Source: Cocos nucifera (Eukaryota > Streptophyta > Magnoliopsida > Arecales > Arecaceae). From it: 64,000 bases of DNA. The position numbers were made by a program, and so were the translations under genes. The stretch's first letter is position 1; each line of letters begins with the position of its first letter. The notes under the pieces are model-generated. The model searched no databases. It saw only the letters and a program-made list of their open reading frames with translations, and was not told where the DNA came from. Of the stretch, positions 44,977 to 55,875 are shown one piece after another. The stretch is taken from positions 841,089 through 905,088 of the forward strand of contig QRFJ01000007.1 of assembly GCA_006176705.1 (NCBI GenBank). Direction: 5' to 3'.

Positions 44977-46545
44977 TATTGGGGTTAAATCCCGCTCCTG
45001 CCAAATCCAGCCTGATGCTTTAGCCCAATGCAAAACCAATAATCACGAAAGAGCTTCAGCAGTCGAACCTTAGCCGAACTCCTTCAGCCGGCCGAACTCT
45101 AAACCCCTTCAGCCGACCGAACTCTCCAATGGTCGAGCCCCAACCGAACCTCTTCAGCCAGTCGAACTTCTCAACGGTCGAGTCCCAGCCAAATCCTTTC
45201 AGGCGGCCGAACTTCTTAACGGCCGAGCCCCAGTCGAATTCCCCCAACGGTCGAATTCCTATCGAACTCTCCAAGAGCCAAACTTCTCCAGGAGCCGAAC
45301 TCCTCCTGGACTTCTCCTTCGATCGGACTTCTCTAGGAGCCGGACTCCTCCCCAGACTTCTCCTTCGGTCGGACTTCTCCAAGAGCCGACTTTTTTCAGA
45401 CATCTCCTTCGATCGGACCTCTACAAGAGCCGAACTTCCTCCGCACTCTTTCAGTCGGAACGCCTACGGGAGCGAACTACTTCCGAGTTTCTCCTTCGGT
45501 CGGACTTCTATAAAAGCCGGAACTTCTTTCGGGATTGCTCATATAGTCGGACTCCTACGAGAGCCGAACTTCCTCCGCACTTCTTCAATCGGACGCCTAC
45601 GGGAGCAGAACTCCTTCCAAGCTTCTTCTTCGATTGGACTTCTACAGAAGCCGAACTCCTTCTGGATTGCTCATGCAGTCGGACTCCTACGAGAGCCAAA
45701 CTTCCTCAGCACTCCTTCAGTCGGATACCTACGGAAGCCGAACTCCTTCCGAGCTTCTCCTTCATTCGGACTTCTTCAGGAGCTGAACTCCTTTCGAATT
45801 GCTCCTGCAGTCAAACTCCTCCAGGAGCCGAACTCCTTCCAGAATTCTCCTTCAGTCGAACTCCTATAGAAGTCGAACTTCTTCCAAACTTTTTTTCGAC
45901 CGAACTCCTCCAAAAGCCGAACCTCTTCCGAACTTCTCCTTCAGTCGGATTCCTCCAGTAGATTGCTCCCAGATAATCCCTTTCAGACGTATTTCCTTCA
46001 GAAGTCCAAACTCCTTTGAAATTGATATATGCCGAAGTTCACCAACTAATGCTTGCTTCTTCAGAGCTACGGCTATTAAATCTCGACAAACGGTCGCCAT
46101 CAGTCTGGCACAGACGACACTACAGGTGGCACCCTCCTCTATGATAGACTCCACCAGACTTCGAGCAGTCCGCTACTGGACGATATGGTTGTCACTATTA
46201 GCCTGACGACACCTTCCTCTCCGTACCGAACTCTACGCAGCCTCAAGCGGCCCGCTACCAGACGGTATGGCCATCACCATCAATCAAGCTCCGTCTATAA
46301 AAAGAGATCCTCCATATACGTTTTCTCTAAGCTCTATGCTCTCTTCTCCTTTCCAAAAACTCTGCCGAACTCTCGTCTGAACACTTCATTTCTATTGGCC
46401 AGAAGAGCTAACTTGATCGTCGGAGGATCCCATCGGAGCCACCACCACCGACTCTAGATGGGACTTTGTTTTGCAAGTTTCCGACGGCGACCTCGTCCTC
46501 CTCCACTCTAGCTCGTTCCGACGTCGATCAGATTCTGCACCAACA
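44977..46545 (+). repeat. 3' LTR of copy A (1569 bp)
   Basis: Starts TATTGGGGTTAAATCC (the expected TG changed to TA) and ends CTGCACCAACA. It holds an expanded minisatellite of 'gccgaactcctycagcggccgagctcc'-type units (45060-46000), then a unique part with the LTR TATA box (about 46296-46302, 'ctataaaaag'). Confidence 0.85.
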
Positions 46546-46646
46546 GCATTCATTGTTGAACATATTTAAATAACTAAAAATAGACAAATAATGAACTGAA
46601 TCAGATGGTTGAATCAGAGAGAAACAGAAATGCTGGGTAAGGTCAC

Positions 46647-49600
46647 CTGCATCAATATCTATTCCAAGAATGCTTTGGCAGAAGAACTTCTTGGCTGCAT
46701 CAAGGGAAAAAAAATGTAAGAGGACAGAAGACTGAAGGATGCTGAATAATTATTTTTAAAGAGGTGTGACTTAGCTGATGCTGCACAGAAAAGAGTGTCA
46801 TGCCTAATTCAAAATAGGGTCATGCTTAATTCAAAAGGAAATGAATTTAACTAACCATTATACGATGAGATAATAACCATCTATCAAATACTCCTTCCTT
46901 TTTGAATAGCCACCATGTCAAATCATTTGCATAATTAATAAAAAAAATCTAATAACACTAAATGTAAAAAAAAAAAAAAAAGCGATCCAAATCTTTTTAT
47001 TAGTTCATGGAATCAGAGCCATCCATCAACTAGTTGGTCCACTTAAGTCATTCACAAGCATCTTACATGGTGAGATCATGGTCATCCATCAGTTATCTGT
47101 TAGTGAACGATGAAAAGGAAAGTTGTAGAGGAGCAAGAGCAAAGCATTCATCACATAAACAAACACCCAGCAAACCCCTTCCCCCTTCCTTCCCATAACC
47201 TTTCCCTTTTCACTCTCACCTTTATCACCTATACTCGTGTCCTTCTTCACAAACATTGATGCAATTGGACTTTCAAAGAATGGCACATGTCAAAGACAGG
47301 GAAAAGAGGAGAGTAGAGAGAATGCTATGTGAGGATGAGGTTGAGAATAAGGAATTGAATGGCACTAGGAAGCTTTTGGTGGAGACCTATGATGATGGGT
47401 TACCCAAGGAAAAAGACAAGGGATTGATGTTTAGACATGGAGATAGCAAGAGAGAATGGAAGAAGGAAAAGGCATATGACATTGAGATTGGGTTCCATGA
47501 GAGACAAACAAAAGAAAAGGAAAAAGAAAGCAGCTTTTTAAGTGAACTTGTTCATCACACCTCATATGGAGACCCATGATCCAGCAAGGGTGGCAAGAAC
47601 TGCAGGCTTGATCCACAAGAAAGTGCCATGACGAAATTAGCAAGAGGGAATCTTAGTTATCTAGTCAAAAGAACTCAGAACGTCAAACTTTTATTGGAGT
47701 GAGCATTCCACATTAGTATCCTGTGAAGATGTAGGAGCCTGGAAACAGGGCAGGGAAAAAAATCTAGCAATTCACCCTATGGCTTCTATAATATGTATAC
47801 ATAGGCAATTGTTTGCTTTTTTCTCCTCAATGCCCTTTTAGAAAGCCTACAAGACCTTGGTGATGATCTCTAAGCCACCTCATGCTTCTTTCTTTTAAAA
47901 CTTCTACATTACTTTTCCATTTGCTTAAGCATTGCTTTGTGACTTTTAATGGACAACTTGAGGCACTTGAGGAGATATTTTTAGGTTTGTGATGCATTCA
48001 AGCTGAATATGTTCAATGAAAAAAAATGCTCATATCCACATCATATATGTTGGGGATAAATCCCGCTCCTGCCAAAGTCCAGTCCGACGCTCAGCTTAAT
48101 GCAACGGGTAGCCGCGAAAGAACTTCAGCGCCCGAGTCTTAGCCGAACTCCATCAGCCTGCCGAGCTCCTGCCGAACTCCCCAGCGGCTGAGTCTTAGCC
48201 GAACTCCTTAGCCAGCCGAACTCCTCAGCGGCCGATCTCCCTTCCGAACTCTCTCAGCGGCCGGACCTTAGCCGAACTCCTTCAGCCTACCGAGCTCCTG
48301 CCGAACTCCCCAGCGGCCGAGCTCCTTCCGAACTTTCCACAGCCGAGTCTCAGTCGAACTCCTTCAGCCGGCCGAACTTCTCAGCAGTCGAGCTCTTTCT
48401 GAACTTCCCAACGATCGAGCCTTAGCCGCACTCCTCCAACCAGATGCCTACTAGAGCCGAACTCCCTCCGCACTCCTCCGGCTAAACTCCTACAGGAGCC
48501 GAACTTTTTTCGAGCTTTCCCTTCGGCCGAACTTTTCCAGGAGTCCGAACTCCTCTGGAATTGATACATGCCAAAGTCCATCAATCAATGCCTGCTTTCT
48601 CAGAGCCACGGCTATTAAATCTGGACGAACTGTCGCCATCAGTCTACGATAGGCGACGCGACCGGACGACATGGCCACCACTACTGGCGACACCACTCTC
48701 TCCGTAACTAGCCCCATGCGGCCCACGACCCACCAGTATGGCTGTCACTATCCGTCTGACGATGCCTTCCTCTCCGTACCGAACTCCATGCGGCCCCGAG
48801 CGGCCCGCGATCGGACGGTATGACCATCACCATCAATCCGCTACAAGCTCCGCCTATAAAAAGGGACCCTCCAGATATGCTTTTTGGAAGCTCTCCTCTC
48901 CCCTCTAAAATTCTAAGCTCACTTCTCATTGCTGAGCATTCCATTTCTGTTGGCCAGAAGAGCTGACTTGACCGTCAGAGGGTCCTACCAAAGCCACCAC
49001 CATCGACTCCGGATGGAACTTTATTTTGCAGGTCTCCGATGGCGACCTCGTCCTCCTCCACTCCAACTCGATCCGACGTCAACCAGATTCTACACCAACA
49101 TATTTGGCGCTAGAGGAAGGATCCTCTATTCTTGAGGCTCCCTTATTCTTAAAGGAGTGCTCAGCGACGATCTCTCTCTCCAGAGATCTCCCTCCTTCCT
49201 CTCAAGAGTTCTTTCCCAAGAGAAAATGCCTCCTAGGAAAGCTTCGATCCGACGATCGACGGCCTCCGAGGTCCGATCCCGTCCAGATCCATCTGCTCCC
49301 GCTTCAGCCCCGGCAACTCAGGTTCCATCTGTACCCGCGGTAGATGTGGAGCAGTTCAACTTGCTTGTCCAGTAGGTCCATGGCCTCACGGAGGCAATGC
49401 AGGCCATGCAGCAGCCTCCAGCGGCGACTCCACCAGAAAACCCGTCATCATGATGTCGGAAACCGGCCTCAAGAAAGAGTACTCGGGCCAACGTACCCGT
49501 CGCCCCTAGGAAGGGGAAACGAAGAGCAGAGGACCCGTGTTCGGATCATAGTTCTCCTCTGGAGGAGACCTTCACCATTTGTAGCGGGAAGCCCCAAAAG

Positions 49601-52600
49601 ATCTGCAACCAAGACGATGCCCTCGATCACAGACTGCGGAAGATGGATCGGTGGATTGAGGAGCTCGACCACGTCGCCCCAGCTCACCTTGATGACGTCC
49701 ACACCGATCCTCCTTTCTCCCCTCCGAATTATACAAGAGTCCGTCCCGCCGAACTTCAAGCTCTCTCAATTCGAAAGCTACGATAGAACTTCTGATCCAG
49801 TTGATCATCTAGAGGCCTTCAAGACTATGATGCTACTCCACGGTGCTTCAGACACCATACTGTGCCGAGCCTTCCTATCTACCTTAAAGGAAGTAGCGAG
49901 AAACTGGTACTCGACGTTGAAGCCGGGTACGATCTTCTCTTTTGACCAGATGAGCCATCAGTTCGTGGCTCACTTCATCAGCAGCCGACGTCCGTGCCGA
50001 GATTCGAATTCCCTGATGAATATCAAGCAGAAGCAGGGGGGATCCATCCGAGCTTATGTCATCCGATTTAACGCTGCGGCATTGGAGGTCCGGGATCTGG
50101 ACCAGTCAGTCGCCATGGCCGCTCTCAAGGATGGCCTTCAAAATAATGACTTGCTGTTCTCCCTAGAAAAGAGATATCCCAGAGACTTCGCCGATCTGCT
50201 AGCTCGGGCCGAGGGATATGTCCGCGCGAAATAAGCCTTCAAGTTGAAGAACGAAGAAGCCTTAGGAGAGCGGCGGGCAGACGAGTATAATAAACCCGCC
50301 GCTGATGAAGGAAAGCCGAGTGAAGCACGGCCGTGTTCCCGGACTCCTTCTGGGCGTAGGTGAGCCCGAACTCCACCTCGGGCACGGGAGCGAGAAAGCC
50401 CCGATGAAAGGGCGCGCTGAGGTTCTCCCCAGCTCCGAGGTTCTTCCCAACGAAGATTTCATAATTACACCCCGCTTAACGCTCCAAAAGCCCAAGTGCT
50501 GATAGAAATCAGGAAACGACTTCCGAGACCGGAGAGGATGCGTTCCCGCCCCAGCAAGCGCGATTCCAACAAGTTCTGCCTCTATCATCGCGATCATGGC
50601 CACGACACTGAAGAATGCGTTCAGCTTCGAGATGAAATCGAGAAGCTTATTAGGAGAGGCCAGTTGGGTCGATTCCTCGGACGTCGGTCTGAAGCAGGAG
50701 AAGATCGACCAAGAGCGCTGTCGTAGCCAAGAACAACAAAAAGGTCGGTCGCCTTCCGTGCCATCGACGCCACGTCAAGCTCGCTCCAAATTGAGGAGGC
50801 CAGCACAAAATAGAGGAGGTCATCATATCCCAGAACCTATCGTCTGAAGGAACTCGAAGAAACAACGCTCCCACGATCTGGGGATGCGCCGCCAGTAACT
50901 TTCTTTCAATAAAATTCTTTCATTTCGATAATATTGTTTCTTGGTGCAAAAACTACGTGATGACAGGGAAGAAGCAGTCAATAGTTGCCATTTTAGGAAC
51001 ATGAGGAGAACCTCGTCCTAACATGAGCCGGCCAAAGTCCTTCAACCTCGATTGTAGGAGATAAGATCTCTCCCGAAGATCCGGACCAACCTCGACTGTA
51101 GGAGAAAAGATCTCCCCCGAGCGCCCGTAACAATCAGGAGATAATCGAGGCCCGCAACAACTCAGCTACAGGAGATAAGATCTCCCCCGAGGTCTGGGCC
51201 AACCTCGGCTGCAGAAGATAAGACCTCCTTCGAGCATCCGCAACAACCTCGACCGCAAGAGATAAGATCTCCTCCGAAGGTCCGGACCGATCTCGACTGC
51301 GGGAGATAAGATCTCCCCCGAGCGCCCGCAACAACCTCGGCCGCAGGAGATAAAATCTCTCCCGAGGGTCCGGACCGACCTCAGCTACAAGAGATAAGAT
51401 CTCCTCCGAGCACCCGTAACAACCTCGACTGTAGGAAATAAGATCTCTTCTGAGGGTCCGGGACCAACCTCGACTGCAGGAGATAAGATCTCCTCCGAGC
51501 GCGCCGCAATAACCTCGACCGCTGGAGATAAGATCTCCCTCGAGGGTACGGGCCAACCTCGACTGCAGGAGGTAAGATCTCCCCCAAGCGCCCGCATCAA
51601 CCTCGGCCGTAGGAGATAAGATCTCTTCCGAGGGTCCGGGTCGACCTCGGCCGTAGGAGATAAGATCTCTTCCGAGGGTCCGGGTCAACCTCGGCTGTAG
51701 GAGATAAGATCTCCCTCGAACGCCCGCAACAGGCTCAGTTGCAGGAGATACCCGTTAGGAACAAGAGGAGAACCTCGTCCTAACGTAAGTAAAATCGAAG
51801 GCCTCGTTCATTTAGAACGGGATGGGGGGAGAGGCCCTGACCACGGTCCTTATGTGCCCCCATAGTCCGTTAGAAAGAGGAGAACCTCGTCCTAACGTGA
51901 GCAAAGTTGAAGGCCTCGTTCATTTAGAACGGAATGAGGGAAGAGGTCCTGACAACGGCCCTCATGTGCCCCCACAGCCCTTTAAAAAGTGGAGGAGACC
52001 TCGTCCTAACGTAAGCAAAGTCGAAAGCCTCGTTCACGTAGAACGGGATGGAGGGAAAGGCCCTGACAGCGGTCCTTATGTGCCCCACAGTCTGTTAGGA
52101 ACAGAAGGAGAATCTCGTCCTAATGCGAGTAAAGTCGAAGGCCTCGTTCATTTAGACGAGATGGGGGGAGAGGCCCAGACAACGGCCCTTATGTGCCCCC
52201 ACAGCCAATTAGGAATAGGAAGAAAGCCTCGTCCTAACGCGAGCAAAGTCGAGGGCCTCGTTCATTTAGAACGGAATAGGGAAGAGGCCTTAACAACGAT
52301 CCTTATGTGCCCCCACAATTCGTTAAAAAAAGGAGGAGAACCTCCATAGCCCGTTAGAAATAGGAGAATCTCATCCTAACACGAGCAAAGTCGAAGGCCT
52401 CGTTCATTTAGAACGGGGTGAGGGAAGAGGATCTGACAACGACCCTTATGTGCCCCCATAGTCCGTTAGGAACGGGAGGAGAATCTCGTCCTAACGTGAG
52501 CAAAGTCGAAGACCGAGCCTCAAAGTCTACGCCAACCTCGGCCAGAGATAAGATCTCTCCCGAGTGATCATGACCGAGTCAACCTCGGCTAGAGATAAGA

Positions 52601-55565
52601 TCTCTCTCGAGCGACCGTGACAATCTCGACTAGAGATAAGATCTCTTCTGAGCGACCGCGACAATCTCGACTGGAAATGAGATCTCTTCCGAGCGGCCGT
52701 GTTAACCTCGACTGGAGAGGAGATCTCTCCCAAACTTCAACTTTAAATTCAACAGGAGATGAGATCTCCGTCGAGCTTCAACCTCAGCTGCAAAAGATGA
52801 GATCTCCCCCGAGTCAACCTCGGCTGCAAGAGGAGACGAGATCTACTTCAACCTCGGCTGAAAATGAGATTTCCTCTGAGTTTCAACTTCAACATCAACT
52901 TTGGCTGGAGATGAGATCTCCCCCGAGCTTCAACCTGAACCGGCATAGAGCCTAGAAGAGGACTTCGACAGTCGCCTTTTCTGTACTCCCTTCCTTCGAG
53001 TTTCGAACTCAGGAGTGGGGAGGACTATTGTTGGGGATAAACCCCGCTACTGCCAAAGTCCAGTCCGACGCTCAACTTAATACAACGGATAGCCGCGGAA
53101 GAGCTTCAGCGTCCGAGTCTTAGCCGAACTCCTTCAGCTTGCCGAGCTCCTCAGCGGCCGAGCTCCTGCCGAACTCCCCAGCAGCCGAGTCTTAGCCAAA
53201 CTCCTTCAGCCAGCCGAACTCCTCAGCGGCCGATCTCCTTCCGAACTCTCCAACAATCGGGCCTTAGCCGAACTCCTTCAGTTTGTCGAGCTCCTTAACG
53301 GTCGAGCTCCTGTCGAACTCTCCAGCGGCCGAGTCTTAGCCGAACTCCTTCAACCGGCCGGACTTCTCAGCAGCCAAGCTCCTTCCGAACTCCCCAGTAG
53401 CCGAGTCTCAGTCGAACTCCTTCAGCCGGCCGGACTTCTCAGCGGCCGAGCTCTTTCTGAACTCTCCAACGATCGAGTCTTAGCCGCACTCCTCCAGCCA
53501 GACGCCTACTAAAGCCGCACTCCGGCCAAACTCCTACAAGAGCCGAACTTTTTTCGAGCTTCCCCTTCGGCCGAACTTTTCCAAGAGTCCAAACTCCTCT
53601 GGAATTGATACATGCCGAAGTCCACCAATCAATGCCTGCTTTCTCAAAGCCACGGCTATTAAATCTGGACGAACTATCGCTATCAGTCTGCCACAGGTGA
53701 CGCGACCGGACGATATGGCCACCACTACTGACGATGCAACCGGACGATATGGCCACCACTACTGGCGACCACTCTCTCCGTAACCAGTCCCATGCGGCCC
53801 ACGACCCATCAGTATGACTGTCACTATCCATCTGACGACGCCTTCCTTTCCGTACCGAACTCCATGCGGTCCTGAGCGGCCCGCGACCAGACGGTATGGC
53901 CATCACCATCAATCCGCTATAAGCTCCGCCTATAAAAAGGATCCTCCAGATTGCTTTATGGAAGCTCTCATCTCCCCTCTAAAACTCTAAGCTCACTTCT
54001 CATTGCTGAGCACTCCATTTCTGTTGGCCAGAAGAGCTGACTCGACCATCGGAGAGTCCTGCCGGAGCCACCACCACCGACTCTGGATGGAACTTTATTT
54101 TGCAGGTCACCGACGGCGACCTCGTCCTCCACTCTAGCTCGATCCGATGTCAATCAGATTCTGTATCAAAAATATGTATGATACAAATTTGTACTGCATA
54201 AAAAGATCTTGTCAAATTGCTCTTTCATGTTTGCTCCTATACAAAAGATGCTCATAAAGTGCTATAAAAAAGATTACCTTCAGTTCCATGGTTCAAATTA
54301 CTTCTATAACTTCTCCCCATCCTGAGGATGATTACCAACCACATGTCATGTGCAATTTAAAGCTCATTTCTATATGTCAAGAATAAAGTAAACAAAAATT
54401 GGTCAAGAATTTTTAATTATCTCCCCAGGTATAGATACTGCAGAGCATGCATGACCCCAAAAAAATTCTTTGGGTCTTTATCTACTCTTATGTTTCTTGT
54501 ATTCATTTTGCCACAAGTTTCAACCAATTTTTCACCAGTGTTTTCTGCTCTTATCTGACCAATACAAATACAAAATCTTTCTCACTACCAAGGTGTTAAA
54601 ATTTCTACCTTTATATCACTATGAGATCTCCTTTAGTTTCCCACCATTTTGTTCCAGATGATCATAAATAGTACATGACATTATTTCAATGTTCAAGTGG
54701 ATAAGAACATAAGTAACTGCATGGAAAGCTAGATGAATTAAGTTTCGCCAAAAGTTCCGAACAAATATGCACACACACATACACACACGCAGAGAGAGAG
54801 AGAGAGAGAGAGTTACAGTCATGATAAATAAAAGAAAGAAATAATACAAAACAAATGATGATGTCTGCAGGACACTAGATCCCACCTATCGCAATGGTTA
54901 TCAACCCCTGGTTGCAACCGATATCGAGGCAATCCTTTCCCTCGAACCATTCCCTCCTCATAACCGCGAGTCGGGGATCTTCCCTCTGGTTTCGATCTAT
55001 CTGCATTCAAACCAACACACCAATCTTTCAGCCAAGAGAAGAACGCAGACCACGTAGGACTAAAATTTCCGCTCAACTTAAAAATTACAGACAACAGATA
55101 AGTTGTCCAAAAGAAAATCAAGTCAGTAAGACGAGCTAATCTTGCGAAATAACGGTGCGATCGGCAACCAGGGTGAGCCGAAATCAAGAAATCGAAAAGG
55201 ATTCCTTGTCCATATATCAATAATGTATTTACTAGATGCCGTGGAGTCGGTTTAATTTGGAAGGTGATTAGATTAAAGAAGGCGACGAAGCGAGAAATCT
55301 CGTTCATGTTCTTCTTGGAAGTACGACAATCTTGGAGTAAAGCGATCTGGAAAGGCTAGGGCACAAGAAGCTCGATCTATTTTTTGGGTGAAACAAACTA
55401 TAAATAAATAAATAATTGAGATAATATCGGTTTAGGTCCAAGAAAGAAAGAGAGGGGAGAAAGAGAAGTTACTCGATAGCCGTAATAGTTCTTGTAGTTG
55501 CCATAGATGAAGACTTGCTTCCGCTTGCGATCGCCGGCTTTCTTCGCTTCTTCTTGTGCTGCCAT
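46647..55565 (-). CDS. BCDIN3/MePCE-like RNA 5'-phosphate methyltransferase, N-terminal exons 1-3
   Basis: Three minus-strand exons give the first 85 residues: complement(55473..55565), complement(54886..55000), complement(46647..46694), in phases 0, 1 and 1, all with GT..AG borders. Exon 1 ends VFIYGNYKNYYGYR, the family hallmark. Exon 2 has EDPRLAVMRREWFEGKDCL and the SAM-binding loop LDIGCNQGLITIAI (residues 56-69). Exon 3 adds AKKFFCQSILGIDIDA, the second SAM motif. This is the order seen in plant At5g51130-type proteins and animal MePCE/BCDIN3D, which methylate RNA 5' phosphates. Later exons (expected to the left) were not found and may lie beyond the gap at 41544. Intron 1 is 472 bp. 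Intron 2 is 8.2 kb and contains retrotransposon copy B. Copy A lies 101 bp beyond exon 3. Confidence 0.88.
46695..48047. other. Intron 2 sequence between exon 3 and copy B
   Basis: AT-rich unique DNA. An open frame at 47256-47579 (rich in Lys/Glu) has no recognised domain and lies inside the intron, so it was not called a gene. Confidence 0.6.
48048..49100 (+). repeat. 5' LTR of copy B (1053 bp)
   Basis: TGTTGGGGATAAATCC to ACCAACA. The first half is a 'gccgaactcc'-type minisatellite (48120-48540); the second half carries the LTR TATA box near 48855-48862. Confidence 0.88.
49226..50847 (+). pseudogene. Ty3/gypsy-type gag remnant, copy B
   Basis: ATG at 49226-49228 opens a Pro/Ala/Ser-rich start. 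After frame shifts the gag core runs at about 49740-50234 (SQFESYDRTSDPVDHLEAF through DLLARAEGYVR), then RSRPSKRDSNKFCLYHRDHGHDTEEC near 50540-50625, a CX2-type zinc-knuckle-like end, and LIRRGQLGRFLGRR. At least two shifts and one stop break it. No pol follows; tandem arrays begin about 200 bp later. Confidence 0.85.
51030..51745 (+). repeat. GGAGATAAGATCTCC array, copy B, first block (about 16 units)
   Basis: Units of about 44 bp: 'cctcgactgcaggagataagatctcccccgagcgcccgcaacaa'. Each carries the palindromic core and a BglII-type AGATCT. Alternate units differ in the tail ('gagggtccgggaccaa' or 'gagcgcccgcaacaa'), a higher-order dimer. Confidence 0.9.
51746..52510 (+). repeat. 118-bp tandem array, copy B (about 7 units)
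   Basis: Same unit as 41990-42475: 'gttaggaacaggagg', 'gaacctcgtcctaacg', 'gaaggcctcgttcattta', 'ggcccttatgtgccccc'. The minus-strand frames through this block are array artefacts. Confidence 0.88.
52515..52940 (+). repeat. GGAGATAAGATCTCC array, copy B, second block
   Basis: About 10 units of 40-45 bp with the same core as the first block, in linkers 'cctcggctagag' and 'gagcgaccgtgacaa'. It ends just before the PPT. Confidence 0.85.
53029..54171 (+). repeat. 3' LTR of copy B (1143 bp)
   Basis: TGTTGGGGATAAACC to CTGTATCAAAA (the expected CA end changed). It matches the 5' LTR at about 90 percent or better and has its own 36-bp duplication ('ccggacgatatggccacca') at 53708-53760. TATA box near 53930-53937. 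Confidence 0.88.
54765..54814. repeat. (CA)n(GA)n microsatellite in intron 2
   Basis: acacac run followed by about 12 GA units, 70 bp left of exon 2 of the RNA methyltransferase gene. Confidence 0.9.
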
Positions 55566-55875
55566 TCCTTATTTTTTTTCGTTCTTTTCTTTTCGCCTCC
55601 CGCTTCGCTTCGCGGTGCTCGGCGCAGAGCCGAAGAGGCGGTAAACCGTTGGAAGGGTGAAATAGCTTATGAAAAAGGAAAGAAACGCTGGCCCGCCCTT
55701 CGCCGGATGGAACGTTCCGGGTTCGGACCCGGATCCAGATCCACTAAGAGAAAGGATCCATGTCCAGATCAGACCGTGATAGAATGTTTTGGATTTGGGT
55801 TCGGATCCGACAAGTGATACTTCTGCATAGGGCTGGTGCCATATTGTTTAGATCTGCTTTCATTTCAGACCCACC
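55566..55875 (-). promoter_or_regulatory. Upstream region of the RNA methyltransferase gene
   Basis: 310 bp between the start codon and the copia LTR. No strong TATA box was seen on minus; pyrimidine-rich stretches ('gcttcgctt') suggest a TATA-less housekeeping-type promoter. No other gene here. Confidence 0.4.

Larger units (their letters stand above)
41569..46545 (+). mobile_element. Gag-only LTR retrotransposon, copy A (5' end missing at the gap)
   Basis: Parts in order: end of gag (41569-41823), a roughly 118-bp tandem array (41990-42475), a long array of GGAGATAAGATCTCC units (42480-44340), an anomalous stretch (44345-44860), a short gag-like spacer and 3' LTR (44977-46545). All parts match copy B at 48048-54171, but with arrays in a different order and length. 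The 5' LTR and most of gag would lie in the gap. It sits in the intron following exon 3 of the RNA methyltransferase gene, antisense to it. Confidence 0.85.
48048..54171 (+). mobile_element. Gag-only LTR retrotransposon, copy B (complete)
   Basis: 5' LTR 48048-49100, PBS-like TTTGGCGCTAGAGGAAGG from about 49103, gag remnant 49226-50847, three tandem arrays (51030-52940), a purine-rich PPT (about 53011-53026) and 3' LTR 53029-54171. Flanks are ATATA (48043-48047) and ATATG (54172-54176), a near-match target duplication. No protease, RT or integrase frames were seen, so it depends on helper proteins, as TR-GAG/LARD-type elements do. It is in intron 2 of the RNA methyltransferase gene, antisense to it. 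Confidence 0.88.

Noticed and set aside
45129..45869. 246-codon plus ORF rich in SRTS/NSFR units
   Set aside because: Reads through the minisatellite of an LTR; periodic because the DNA is periodic.
47256..47579. 107-codon Lys/Glu-rich plus ORF
   Set aside because: Lies within intron 2 of the RNA methyltransferase gene; no domain recognised and no promoter evidence.
51134..51688. 184-codon minus ORF with repeated GGDLIS units
   Set aside because: Artefact of the 44-bp palindromic array.
51030..51745. Regularly spaced palindromic units resembling a CRISPR array
   Set aside because: The intervals between cores are themselves repeated, not unique spacers, and the window is plant nuclear DNA inside a retrotransposon.
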